Shown: piece by piece, positions 21,324 to 33,160 of the stretch
Position numbering within the stretch: the first letter of the stretch is position 1
How the letters are laid out: each line of letters opens with the position of its first letter
DNA from: Deinococcus aquatilis DSM 23025
Lineage (GTDB): Bacteria > Deinococcota > Deinococci > Deinococcales > Deinococcaceae
Assembly (NCBI RefSeq): GCF_000378445.1
Contig: NZ_KB899716.1
Location: 1-64,000 of the forward strand
DNA: 64,000 nucleotides
Reading direction: 5' to 3'
The notes under the pieces: generated by a model
What the model saw: the letters and a program-made list of their open reading frames with translations, nothing else
Database searches by the model: none
What the model was told of the DNA's origin: nothing
Position numbers and translations under genes: made by a program

Positions 21324-22406
21324 ATGAGAGCGCATATCACCAAAAAAATTCTGAGCGAAGGTCTAGGACTCCTTGAGCGTGTGATTCCTAGCCGGAGCAG
21401 TAATCCCCTCCTGACCTCGCTGAAAGTGGAAGCCACTGAAGCGGGCCTGACCTTGAGTGGGACGAATCTGGAAATCGACCTGTCCTGTTTTGTGCCCGCA
21501 GAGGTTCAGACCCCACAAAACTTTGTCATTCCGGCCCATTTATTCGCTCAGATCGTTCGCAGCTTGGGCGGCGAACTCGTGGAACTGGAATTGACTGGAA
21601 ACGAACTCGCCGTGCGTGCTGGCGGCTCAAATTTCAAGTTGCAGACTGGGGATCTGGAAGCCTATCCGCCTCTGTCTTTTCCCACGCAGGCCGACGTGAG
21701 CCTGGATGCCGGAGAACTTTCACGGGCCTTCGGTAGCGTGCGCTACGCCGCCAGCAATGAAGCTTTTCAGGCGGTCTTCCGGGGCATCAAGCTGGAACAC
21801 CGGGGTGAAACGGCGCGGGTCGTCGCTTCTGACGGCTACCGCGTGGCGATCCGGGATTTCCCGGCCAGTGGAGACGGTAAAAATCTGATCGTGCCTGCCC
21901 GCAGCGCCGACGAACTGATTCGTGTGCTGAAGGACGGCGAGGCCCGGTTTACCTACGGTGAGGGCATGCTGACCGTGACCACCGACCGCGTCCGCATGAA
22001 TCTGAAACTTCTGGATGGAGACTTTCCCGACTATGAGCGTGTGATCCCCAAAGACATTCGTTTGCAGGTCACCCTGCCTGCCACGGCCCTCAAGGACGCT
22101 GTAAACCGCGTTGCTGTGCTGGCCGACAAAAATGCCAACAACCGCGTGGAATTTCAGGTATCGCAGGGCAAGTTGCTGCTGGCTGCAGAGGGCGACTATG
22201 GCCGCGCCCAGGACACGTTGGATGTGGTTCAGGGCGGCACGGAACCAGCCATGAGTCTGGCGTTCAATGCCCGGCATGTCCTGGATGCCCTCGGTCCCAT
22301 TGAAGGAGACGCCGAGCTTTTGTTCAGCGGCTCTACAAGCCCCGCCATCTTCCGTGCCAGCGGTGGAGGCGGTTATATGGCCGTCATGGTCACGCTGCGC
22401 GTCTGA
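21324..22406 (+). CDS. dnaN: DNA polymerase III sliding clamp beta
   Basis: The ring-shaped processivity clamp, 360 residues. The start at 21324 ([30 protein letters not shown]) has GAGGT about seven bases upstream; an ATG at 21267 would add 19 residues overlapping the origin. Three repeated clamp domains are recognisable by their strand patterns, and the C-terminal [22 protein letters not shown] is the conserved end. It follows oriC directly, as in many bacteria. The protein reads as a Deinococcus DnaN. Confidence 0.97.
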   Translation: MRAHITKKILSEGLGLLERVIPSRSSNPLLTSLKVEATEAGLTLSGTNLEIDLSCFVPAEVQTPQNFVIPAHLFAQIVRSLGGELVELELTGNELAVRAGGSNFKLQTGDLEAYPPLSFPTQADVSLDAGELSRAFGSVRYAASNEAFQAVFRGIKLEHRGETARVVASDGYRVAIRDFPASGDGKNLIVPARSADELIRVLKDGEARFTYGEGMLTVTTDRVRMNLKLLDGDFPDYERVIPKDIRLQVTLPATALKDAVNRVAVLADKNANNRVEFQVSQGKLLLAAEGDYGRAQDTLDVVQGGTEPAMSLAFNARHVLDALGPIEGDAELLFSGSTSPAIFRASGGGGYMAVMVTLRV

Positions 22407-23969
<1,563 letters not shown>

Positions 23970-23984
23970 GCCTCATCTTGGCCC

Positions 23985-24029
23985 GGACAGGTGGGCGGTG
24001 GGGCCTTGACCCTTGCCGCCCACCTGTCC
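23985..24029 (+). terminator. Strong hairpin between eno and pyk
   Basis: GGACAGGTGGGCGG pairs perfectly with CCGCCCACCTGTCC around a 17-nt loop. The T tract is weak (AGAAGAATTT), so this could be a terminator or a processing/attenuation hairpin setting the eno:pyk ratio. Confidence 0.65.
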
Positions 24030-24108
24030 AGAAGAATTTGGAATCCTTTCCATCCGAAGCAGGTACCGGTTCTAGAGCAGGCACTCTCTACAAAAGCAGG
24101 TAACACAC

Positions 24109-25560
24109 ATGAAGCACTTTGACCGCGCCACCAAAATTGTTGCCACCATCGGCCCCGCCAGCCGCAGCCCTGAAGTCCTGGGCCGCATGATCGACGCGGG
24201 CCTGAACGTGGTCCGCATGAACTTCAGTCACGGCGATCCCGATGATCACCGTCAGACTTTCGAGATGGTTCGCAAATTGGCCGATGAGAAGGGCGTCAGC
24301 ATCGGCATTCTTCAGGATCTTCAGGGGCCGAAAATTCGTGTGGCCCGCTTTGCTGAAGGCTCGGTCACGCTGGTCAAGGGCCAGAAATTCGTGATTACGA
24401 TGGACGACGACGTGGAAGGCACCGCCGAGCGCGTGGGCACCACCTACAAGGGACTCGCGCTGGACGTGCATCCCGGCATGGCCCTGCTGCTGGACGACGG
24501 CAACATGGCTCTGCGCGTAGACGGCGTGCGCGGCAACGACGTGCAGACCACGGTGGTCGTGGGCGGCGTTCTGAAAAACAACAAGGGGATCAACGTTCCT
24601 GAAGCCGACCTGTCGGTGCCCGCGCTGTCTGACAAGGACGTGCAGGACATGGAATTCGGTGCCCAGTTGGGCGTGGATTGGGTGGCCCTGAGCTTTGTTC
24701 GCAGCCGCGACGACCTGCTGCTGGCCCGTCATTACCTCTCCCGCTTTGGCAGCCGCGCCAAGCTGATGGCGAAGATCGAGAAGCCTCAGGCCGTAGACCG
24801 CTTTGAAGACATCCTGAAAGAAGTGGACGGCATCATGGTGGCTCGTGGCGATCTCGGCGTAGAAATGCGTGCCGAGCAGGTTCCCACCATTCAGAAGCGC
24901 ATCATCCGCATGTGCCGTGAAGCAGGCAAACCCGTGATCACGGCCACGCAGATGTTGGAAAGCATGATCAGCCTGCCGCGTCCGACCCGCGCCGAGGCGT
25001 CTGACGTAGCCAACGCCATCTACGACGGCACCGACGCCGTCATGCTGTCGGCGGAGTCGGCGGCGGGGATGTACCCAGTCGAGTCTGTGGCGATGATGGA
25101 CCGAATCGCCCGCGAAGCCGAGGGCAGCGAACACTACGCCATGTTGCAGCGTCAACTGGTCGTGGATACCGAACTGGCGCAGGATTCTATCGCTTACGCG
25201 GCCTGTAGCATCGGCGAGAAGCTGGATTCGCCCGCCATCGTGACCTTTACCAGCACTGGCGGCGCGGCGGCCCGCATTGCCAAGAACCGGCCTCCACTGG
25301 CAATTCTTGCCCTCACGCCCAACATCCAGACGCGTAATCAGCTGGCGCTGTCATGGGGCGTCGTGCCGATGCTCAGCGAGGACCCCCGCGATACCGACGA
25401 CATGGTCCGCATTGCCAACGACGAATTGAAAAAGAGTGGGCTGGCTGATGTAGGCGACCGCTACGTGATCACGGCGGGTGTGCCGTTCGGCGTGCGTGGT
25501 ACCACCAACATGCTGCGCGTCGAGCGTCTGCGCGAAGAGGACATGAGTACGCGAGTCTGA
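24109..25560 (+). CDS. pyk: Pyruvate kinase
   Basis: Makes pyruvate and ATP from phosphoenolpyruvate and ADP. The 483-residue length is typical. Near the N-terminus ATIGPASRSPEVLGRMIDAGLNVVRMNFSHG (in part) is the usual opening. LMAKIEKPQAVD carries the catalytic lysine, and MVARGDLGVE and TATQMLESMI follow. The C-terminal regulatory domain, with FTSTGGAAARIAKNRP, ends the protein. A GCAGGTAA sequence precedes the ATG. A terminator follows at 25579. Confidence 0.97.
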   Translation: MKHFDRATKIVATIGPASRSPEVLGRMIDAGLNVVRMNFSHGDPDDHRQTFEMVRKLADEKGVSIGILQDLQGPKIRVARFAEGSVTLVKGQKFVITMDDDVEGTAERVGTTYKGLALDVHPGMALLLDDGNMALRVDGVRGNDVQTTVVVGGVLKNNKGINVPEADLSVPALSDKDVQDMEFGAQLGVDWVALSFVRSRDDLLLARHYLSRFGSRAKLMAKIEKPQAVDRFEDILKEVDGIMVARGDLGVEMRAEQVPTIQKRIIRMCREAGKPVITATQMLESMISLPRPTRAEASDVANAIYDGTDAVMLSAESAAGMYPVESVAMMDRIAREAEGSEHYAMLQRQLVVDTELAQDSIAYAACSIGEKLDSPAIVTFTSTGGAAARIAKNRPPLAILALTPNIQTRNQLALSWGVVPMLSEDPRDTDDMVRIANDELKKSGLADVGDRYVITAGVPFGVRGTTNMLRVERLREEDMSTRV

Positions 25561-25578
25561 TCTCACCCACAATTCTGA

Positions 25579-25624
25579 CCTGACCAACCCCACCGCCAAG
25601 TGTGATGGGGTGGTCAGGCTTTTA
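25579..25624 (+). terminator. Rho-independent terminator of pyk
   Basis: CCTGACCAACCCCA and TGGGGTGGTCAGG form a 12-13 bp stem with a short bulge, followed by CTTTT. The T tract runs into the first DnaA box of the next feature. Confidence 0.85.
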
Positions 25625-25747
25625 TCCACAGGGACGCAGTTTATCCACACGCCACCTGTGGATAACTTTGTGCTGTAAATAGAATTTTTTCCGCTCAGGC
25701 ACGTTATCCACAGCCTGGGGTGGTTGTCCACACCATCCTGTGCATAA
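25622..25747. other. Second DnaA-box cluster, between pyk and tyrS
   Basis: Four exact TTATCCACA boxes (25622, 25641, 25657 in reverse orientation, 25704) and two one-mismatch boxes (TTGTCCACA at 25724, TGTGCATAA at 25739) lie within 126 bases. AT-rich DNA (25666-25692) sits in the middle. The group is about 4.5 kb from the main oriC array and lies between the convergent ends of pyk and tyrS. It could be a second origin half, or a DnaA-titration or reactivation site. Confidence 0.85.
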
Positions 25748-25850
25748 CTTTGCGTGCATGGCCCCTGGGCAGTGCCAAATCCGGCCATCAAGGGCAGGGC
25801 CGAAGAAGCCGCTGTGCGGACCATGAACGCCCCGTGAAGGTCATCTTGGT

Positions 25851-27600
<1,750 letters not shown>

Positions 27601-27732
27601 TACCGGAACCGTTCTGCCCTTGCTTACGCCAGACGCCCCGACTTGCGGCGGGGTGAATACGGCGGGCGAGCGAACGTCATAAGGGCAGGGTAGCACAGCT
27701 TTACCGTGCCCCGCTCTCATTGCATACATCCC

Positions 27733-27772
27733 AAAAACAGCGCAGCCCCCGCCGGAAACAGGCGGGGGGCGC
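27733..27772 (-). terminator. Rho-independent terminator of the candidate small RNA
   Basis: CCCCCGCC and GGCGGGGG pair around a seven-base loop, with an outer GCGC/GCGC pair, and TTTTT follows on the minus strand. Confidence 0.8.
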
Positions 27773-27861
27773 GGGTTAAGACTGAGGTTGGGTCAGCGGT
27801 CGCCCCGCTGTGATCCCTCCGGGTTAGCGAACAAGTGCACCGATGGCACTTCCATTCCGGT
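27733..27861 (-). ncRNA. Candidate small RNA upstream of tyrS
   Basis: A strong promoter (27868-27896) is followed by about 130 bases ending in a GC-rich hairpin with a T run (27733-27772). There is no convincing ORF. The predicted transcript has paired blocks AAGUGC/GCACUU, CAGCGG/CCGCUG and the terminator stem. An alternative AUGG/CCAU pairing in the first block could make a switch. It does not match SRP RNA, tmRNA or RNase P RNA as far as I can see. It could instead be the first part of a long tyrS leader with tandem terminators. Confidence 0.5.
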
Positions 27862-27867
27862 ATCAGC

Positions 27868-27896
27868 ATAATATGATATAGACAGAATACTGTCAA
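27868..27896 (-). promoter_or_regulatory. Consensus sigma-70 promoter, minus strand
   Basis: TTGACA (27891-27896) and TATTAT (27868-27873) are separated by exactly 17 bases. It is the best housekeeping promoter seen in the window and points at the small-RNA/tyrS leader region. Confidence 0.8.
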
Positions 27897-28056
27897 TATA
27901 TATGTGAATATACCCAAAGTCACAAATTCAGTCCAGACTCTAAGAGCCTGCTGAGACGGGCAAGCTGAAGCATGGGTGAGCGCATACTGCCTAGCTAGGC
28001 CAGGTGGCCTACTGCCCAGATTGGCGCTTCAAAGGTGCTCAGTGCAGGATGTTGTC

Positions 28057-28995
28057 ATGTCTGAATCGCTCAAACCGTCCACCCACACGCCATTCACGCT
28101 ACGCCTATTCCAGAATACCGATGCTGAGGCGGTGGCTCAGGTCTTGACAGACGGTGTTCGTGGGCACTGGACCTATAGCGCCGAGCAATTTCGGGAAGAC
28201 GGGCAACCGGACCGCTTGCGCTTGGTGGCGGTGCAGGGTGGGCGTCTGGTGGCAACAGCCCGGATTGCTCCATTCGGCTCGGGCGCACCGGATGCCCTGC
28301 GGCTGGATCTGGCAGGCGACGGCGCAGCCTTCGGGCCGCTCTATCTGGCCACGTTGGGCCGCCTGCCCGCTGGGTTTTCCCGCCTGCTGGCCGTGATCCG
28401 CGAGGACTGGCCGGAAACGATGCGCTTTTTTGCGGCGGCAGGCTTCCGCAACGCCTGGCAATCGTGGGGCGCACATCTGGACTTGTCGGGCTTTGAATTT
28501 GCCCCCTTCCAACCTCTGGAGAAACGCCTGTTTTTGGAGGGCTACGAGGTGGAACGCCTGGGGCGAGATGCTGCAAACGCTGACTGGGACGCCCTGTATG
28601 CCCTGTATCAGCAGGGAAGTGCCGATGCTCCGCGCAACCCCACCACCACACCGGACGCCCTGAACGCCGCCGAATTCCGGGAAGTGGTGCAGCGTGAAGA
28701 AGTGGCCTTCGTGGTGCGCTGGCGCGGGCAACTGGTCGCCAGTACCCGCCTGACCCCACACGGCGCAGAGGTAGAAACCGAACATACCGTGACCCACGCC
28801 GCGCACCGTTCACGCGGCCTCGCCACGCTGGTGAAGGCCCACGCCCTGGCCTGGGCCAGAGCCGAGGGGTTTTCTTCTGCCGGAACCGGGGGAACGGTGC
28901 TGAATCTGCCCATGCTGCGCGTGAATGCCCGCCTCGGCTATGTACCCGAAGCCATGTGGATCACCTGGGAGCTTGGATTATCGGGGCTGGCCTAA
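28057..28995 (+). CDS. Tandem GNAT N-acetyltransferase
   Basis: A 312-residue protein with two GNAT-like halves. The N-terminal half begins TLRLFQNTDAEAVAQVL and has a VATARIAPFG strand. The C-terminal half carries the acetyl-CoA-binding loop HAAHRSRGLATLVKAHALAWA and a typical VNARLGYVPEAMW ending. Such enzymes acetylate small molecules or protein amines; the substrate is unknown. The start at 28057 follows CAGGAT nine bases upstream. The ATG at 27976 would add 27 residues without family likeness. Confidence 0.82.
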   Translation: MSESLKPSTHTPFTLRLFQNTDAEAVAQVLTDGVRGHWTYSAEQFREDGQPDRLRLVAVQGGRLVATARIAPFGSGAPDALRLDLAGDGAAFGPLYLATLGRLPAGFSRLLAVIREDWPETMRFFAAAGFRNAWQSWGAHLDLSGFEFAPFQPLEKRLFLEGYEVERLGRDAANADWDALYALYQQGSADAPRNPTTTPDALNAAEFREVVQREEVAFVVRWRGQLVASTRLTPHGAEVETEHTVTHAAHRSRGLATLVKAHALAWARAEGFSSAGTGGTVLNLPMLRVNARLGYVPEAMWITWELGLSGLA

Positions 28996-29039
28996 TGGTC
29001 TAGAGTCCAGGGGTCTAAGACCTGCTTAAAAACTCTGGA

Positions 29040-29891
29040 TTAACCGCGCCTGTACACCAGTTGCCCGTATTCCGCTCCACTGAAGGTCAGGCCGTGTGCG
29101 GGCACGTTGGCCCCTGCACGGGCGCGTTCGCCTCCGCTCAGAATGTCGGCGGTCTGGGCCGGGGTCAGGCGGCCCTGGCCTGCCAGCAGCAGCGTACCCA
29201 CCAGGCCGCGCACCATATGACGCAGAAAACTCTCGCCCTGAACGTGAATTTCCCCGATATCTCCAGCGGCCTGAACTTCCAGTCGCCGCAGTTCCCGCAC
29301 GGTGTGGCGGTCTTCACGGGTGGCAAAAGCAGCAAAGTCATGGGTGCCGATCAGGACGGCGGCGGCGGCATTCATGGCCTCCTTGTCCAGCGGCCCGGAG
29401 ACGTGCAGGGCGCGGTCTGCCCACAGCGGATGCCGTTGCGGGGCTACCCACAGGCGGTAAATGTAGGCACGGCCCGTACAGCCGAATCGGGCATGAAACC
29501 CGGCAGAAGCAGGCGCGGCGTCCAGCACGGACAGATCGGGTGGCAGATGGGCATTCAGGGCGCGGGCCAAACGCTCGGGCGCAAGGCGGAAGCTGTCCGG
29601 TACGTCGATGTGTACGGGCATGGCGTCGGCATGAACACCCGCGTCGGTGCGCCCCGCCGCCACCGGACGCGCCGCCTGCGTTGCCCCCAAGCGTGCAAAC
29701 GCTGCGTGCAGGGTGTCCTGCACTGTGCGGGCCTGGGGCTGAGATTGCCAGCCCGCAAATTGTGCGCCGTGGTAGGCCACTGTAAGGCGCAGACGGACAA
29801 ACCCGGCAGGCGGAGAAAACAGCTCTGTTGAGAACACTGCTGCTGGCACAGACAGGGGGGCGGATTCGGAAACGGCGACATCGGCAGACAC
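29040..29891 (-). CDS. truA: tRNA pseudouridine(38-40) synthase TruA
   Basis: Makes pseudouridine at positions 38-40 of the tRNA anticodon arm. The catalytic aspartate is D83 in the [11 protein letters not shown] motif. The [17 protein letters not shown] opening, [15 protein letters not shown] and [14 protein letters not shown] blocks are standard. At 283 residues the protein has an unusual N-terminal leader of about 30 residues. The true start may lie downstream, but no better start codon with a ribosome binding site was found. It overlaps nothing essential on the plus strand. Confidence 0.93.
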   Translation of the reverse strand: MSADVAVSESAPLSVPAAVFSTELFSPPAGFVRLRLTVAYHGAQFAGWQSQPQARTVQDTLHAAFARLGATQAARPVAAGRTDAGVHADAMPVHIDVPDSFRLAPERLARALNAHLPPDLSVLDAAPASAGFHARFGCTGRAYIYRLWVAPQRHPLWADRALHVSGPLDKEAMNAAAAVLIGTHDFAAFATREDRHTVRELRRLEVQAAGDIGEIHVQGESFLRHMVRGLVGTLLLAGQGRLTPAQTADILSGGERARAGANVPAHGLTFSGAEYGQLVYRRG

Positions 29892-29971
29892 CTCAGCAGG
29901 CTAGCGGATCAGTCACAGGCGGCAGGCACGCTCTCAGCCTAAAACGTGTTCAGGCCGTTATCCTGTGGCCT

Positions 29972-30826
29972 GTGAATCTTGTCCACTGGGTTTCGCGGGC
30001 CGTCCGCCTGACCGCTGTTGCCGCTCTGTTGGGGAGCGTGTCGTTGGCCGCTTCCTCCTACCGCGTCCAATCCGGCGATACGTTGTCGGGAATCGCGGTG
30101 CGGGCGGGCGTGACGGTCGCGCAGTTGCGGGCCGCCAATCCCTCTTTGCGCGATGCCAATTCGGTGCAGGCAGGCCGAGTCCTGACCCTGCCGGGGCGCG
30201 TGCTGCCTGCCACCTCCTACCGCGTCCGTGAGGGCGACAACCTGACCGTGATCGCTCAGCGTGTGGGCCTGACATTGACGCAGTTGGTGCGGGCCAACCC
30301 TAAATACGCAGGCGGAAAACCCGTGTGGGCAGGGGCAGTGATCCAGATTCCGGCCCGCACGGTGGCTGCCCGAACGGGCACAACCGCCACGGTGCGTCCC
30401 GCAGCTATCCGGGTTGATCCCGTTTCTCCAGCGTCGTCCGGCGCGTGGCTGTGGCCTGTGGCCGGATACCGCTCCATCACCAGCGATTACGGTTCCCGTG
30501 TGTTGGACGGCGTGCGCGAGATGCACTACGGAATAGATATCGTTGCTCCGACCGGAACTCTGGTAAGGGCGGCCCGCAGCGGGCGGGTGCTGGAATCTCG
30601 CCCCGATTTCGACCGGGGCTGGGGCTGGACCGTGGTCATGCAGCACCCCGATGGCTGGATTACCCGCTATGCCCACCTCAGCGCCAATCTGGTCAGGCAG
30701 GGCGAACAGGTCGTGCGTGGGCAGCCCATCGGAAAGGTGGGCAATACAGGACGCTCCACGGGGCCGCACCTCCATTTTGGAACCTATCTGCGCTGGAACC
30801 CACGCAATCCACTGAGTCTGTACTGA
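29972..30826 (+). CDS. LysM/M23 peptidoglycan endopeptidase
   Basis: A secreted cell-wall hydrolase of 284 residues. The start is GTG 29972, giving a clean signal peptide ending near VSLAAS. Two LysM peptidoglycan-binding modules follow (YRVQSGDTLSGIAVRAGV and YRVREGDNLTVIAQRVGL). A C-terminal M23 zinc peptidase domain carries HYGIDIVAPTGT and HLHFG metal ligands with an intervening YAHLS. A TTATCCT element lies about ten bases before the GTG, suggesting a leaderless mRNA. A longer start at 29828 would overlap truA and hide the signal peptide. Confidence 0.9.
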   Translation: MNLVHWVSRAVRLTAVAALLGSVSLAASSYRVQSGDTLSGIAVRAGVTVAQLRAANPSLRDANSVQAGRVLTLPGRVLPATSYRVREGDNLTVIAQRVGLTLTQLVRANPKYAGGKPVWAGAVIQIPARTVAARTGTTATVRPAAIRVDPVSPASSGAWLWPVAGYRSITSDYGSRVLDGVREMHYGIDIVAPTGTLVRAARSGRVLESRPDFDRGWGWTVVMQHPDGWITRYAHLSANLVRQGEQVVRGQPIGKVGNTGRSTGPHLHFGTYLRWNPRNPLSLY

Positions 30827-30904
30827 TCAGGGCGCCAGTGTTCCACGCCCGCGCCTCTGTTGCCCATTGATCATCCGGGGCGTTTCCTGGGCCAACTCCT
30901 GCCC

Positions 30905-32695
30905 TCAGTCATACCCGCCGAACCGCTGATCTTTGGCCTTCCTGGACTGCTGCTCTATGAAATGTTGATCGGTCAGGCGGTGCAGCGTACGGCGTTCTGC
31001 CACCCAACCTGTGTGGGGCAGCAGCGGCAAGAACAGTCCCGGCGCGGCGGCCACTGCACTGGGCCGCTGCACATCCAGGGCCACGGGGACCAGCAGCGTA
31101 TAGGTGGGGTAGCGTTTGGGGCCGCCGACGCGCACAGCATCCGGGCCGAGGTGGGCGCGGAGTTCGGCCAGGGCCTGCCGGAACAGTGCCAGGGTCTGTT
31201 TGGGCGGCAGGTCTGGAAACAAGTCCAGTTCGGCCTGTGTGCGGGTCACTTCGCCCTGCAAAGTCAGGTAGGCGATCAGGAGCGCGGTTTCAGGCCAGCG
31301 CAGGGGCACGGGCTGACCGCCTCGGCGCAGGGTCGTCTGACCGAGGGTATCGAGCGTCCAGCCTGCCCACGCCTCAGCCTGCTGCGGCCCCTGCCGATGC
31401 ACCGCCTGATCGGCCTGCTCTGCCCAGATGCTCAGATCCGGCTCCAACGCCGCCAGTTGCATCAAGGTGGTCAGCTCTGCCAGATCGGGAGCCAGAAGCT
31501 GAGGCGCACTCAGACGCAGCAGACCGGGCAGGGCTTCGCGCAGGCCATCCAGTGCTTGCGGCACAAGGTTTTGCCGGTACAGCAGGTCGGCCCGGTGCAG
31601 CCTGACCCTGACCACCCACGGTGGTGGCAGGCTGCCGGGTGCCTGTAAAGCTGCGTCCAGGTCGCGCAGGGCAGCGCAATCGTGATGTTGGCGGCGCAGC
31701 AGCAGGCCCCGGCAGGCCCAGTCTCTCGCCTCGGTGGGACGGGGAAACAGCGGGTAGCTGTGCACGGCAGCCAGCGCGGCCCGGTGGGCACCCAGCATAC
31801 TCAAGCGCTCTGCCAGGGCAAAAGCACAGGTTCGGCGCAGATTCACCCGCTCTACCGCTTCAAGTGCGTCGGCCAGTTCTGTCAGTGCCCCCACGTTCCC
31901 CTGAAGCTGAAGCGCGGCCAAGGCCCGCAAGGCCCGCGCATCGGGGCTGGCTGGCGTTGGTGTGTGGTGGGCAGCCGATTCCCCGTGTTTGGCAGAGCTG
32001 ACAAGGGTGCCCTGTTTCTGCTTGCCCCGCGCCTCAGACTCAACAGGTGCATCCTCCGCTCCCTGCTCATCAACCACCTGTCCAGAGATGAGCGTCAGGG
32101 TCAGTGTCCATTCAGCCGCCCAGACCTCCGCCGGAATCGCCTGATCTGCCTTGCCCTGCGCAGTCTGGGCCGTCTGGAGTGCCTGCACTGCCTGCGCTGC
32201 CTCGCCAGCCTCACGCAGCCCCCGTGCCAGCGCCAGCCAGAGGTGCGGAGTGAGTAGAGAAGGGAGGCTGGAGGCGTGCTGCACGCACTGAAAGGCCCGC
32301 TGCCAGTCTGCCTCCTGAGGCTGGGCCTCGGCCTGACGGAGCGCGGCCCATGCCTGGGCACAGGCCAGGGCTGCCGTACAGGAGGCATCGTTGCCCAGGC
32401 TCTCCTGGTGCGGCCCCTCCTGGCTCAGCCCCTCACGGCTCAGGTAATTCAGGGCCGCAGTCTCATGCCGCTCTGCTGCCTCGGATAAACCCAGCAGCGC
32501 GTAGATGTATCCCAGCGTTGCCACGGCCCAGGGGTCGCCGCCTGCGTTGGCCCGCGCCATCGGCCAGAGCGCTTCCTGAATTCGGCCTGCTCCCAGCAAC
32601 CCGAGCGCCTGTGTCCGCCAGTCGGCAGCCCGCCGAATCACCTCGGGCGATACGGCGACATCGGCAATACCAGGAGGAGGAACAGGAGGGGACAC
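30905..32695 (-). CDS. TPR-rich protein with C-terminal winged-helix-like domain
   Basis: A 596-residue protein. Most of it is helical repeats of the TPR/SARP-BTAD type (for example AVATLGYIYALLGLSEAAERHETAAL, in part). A low-complexity stretch near residues 205-250 splits the repeats. Residues about 440-555 (WTLDTLGQTTLRRGGQPVPL then RWPETALLIAYLTLQGE) look like the OmpR-type winged helix of SARP regulators. In SARP proteins that domain is N-terminal, so the order is reversed here. The role may be transcriptional, but DNA binding is inferred only. The start is at 32695. Confidence 0.65.
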   Translation of the reverse strand: MSPPVPPPGIADVAVSPEVIRRAADWRTQALGLLGAGRIQEALWPMARANAGGDPWAVATLGYIYALLGLSEAAERHETAALNYLSREGLSQEGPHQESLGNDASCTAALACAQAWAALRQAEAQPQEADWQRAFQCVQHASSLPSLLTPHLWLALARGLREAGEAAQAVQALQTAQTAQGKADQAIPAEVWAAEWTLTLTLISGQVVDEQGAEDAPVESEARGKQKQGTLVSSAKHGESAAHHTPTPASPDARALRALAALQLQGNVGALTELADALEAVERVNLRRTCAFALAERLSMLGAHRAALAAVHSYPLFPRPTEARDWACRGLLLRRQHHDCAALRDLDAALQAPGSLPPPWVVRVRLHRADLLYRQNLVPQALDGLREALPGLLRLSAPQLLAPDLAELTTLMQLAALEPDLSIWAEQADQAVHRQGPQQAEAWAGWTLDTLGQTTLRRGGQPVPLRWPETALLIAYLTLQGEVTRTQAELDLFPDLPPKQTLALFRQALAELRAHLGPDAVRVGGPKRYPTYTLLVPVALDVQRPSAVAAAPGLFLPLLPHTGWVAERRTLHRLTDQHFIEQQSRKAKDQRFGGYD

Positions 32696-32795
32696 GGTAT
32701 GAAACTCAGCCTAGCGCGTCTGAAGACCCTGGATTGCCGTACCTGTCACGCCCCCAAAAGGTGGGAGAGAACGCCGTAGCCGTTAGCCTAGGCCT

Positions 32796-33065
32796 ATGAC
32801 CGTCTTCCAGACCGCCGCACCCCACCCCGTTCAGGTGCAATACGTGGAAGCCCGCGACGATGGCGATGGCCTGACTGCTGCCGCCCTGAGTGCCCATCTG
32901 GACACCTTACAGGCCCAGCCGGGATTCGTGGGGGCCGAACTGTTGGTCAGTCCGGCCCAACCCGGCCTGCTGCTGATCGCCAGCCGTTGGGCCACCCCTG
33001 CCCCTGAACTCCCGCTGCCTGCCGGAGCCAAAGCGTGGGTTTTTGAGGTGCGGGAATCGCGCTGA
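32796..33065 (+). CDS. Small ABM-like protein
   Basis: An 89-residue protein with the strand-helix pattern of the dimeric alpha/beta-barrel (antibiotic biosynthesis monooxygenase-like) family: VQVQYVEARDD, LSAHLDTLQAQPGFVGAELLVS, GLLLIASRWATP. The likeness is in pattern only. The start ATG has no ribosome binding site, but a TAGCCT box lies about eight bases upstream, suggesting leaderless transcription. It is divergent from the TPR protein. Confidence 0.55.
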   Translation: MTVFQTAAPHPVQVQYVEARDDGDGLTAAALSAHLDTLQAQPGFVGAELLVSPAQPGLLLIASRWATPAPELPLPAGAKAWVFEVRESR

Positions 33066-33074
33066 GCAAGGTGC

Positions 33075-33160
33075 CTGGGTTGTAGAGAGTGGGTGTGGGA
33101 AAGGCGTGGTGGGCAGTTCTGCTCGGCTTTTCCCATAACCCACGTCCCTCCCTCAGTTAT
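33075..33160. repeat. GTGAGTGG-type intergenic repeat, copy e
   Basis: GAGAGTGGGTGTGGGAAAGG then CGTGGTGGGC in direct orientation, followed by TTTTCCCATAACCCACGTCC as an inverted partner. It lies between convergent genes and could form a stem acting as a terminator. Confidence 0.5.
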
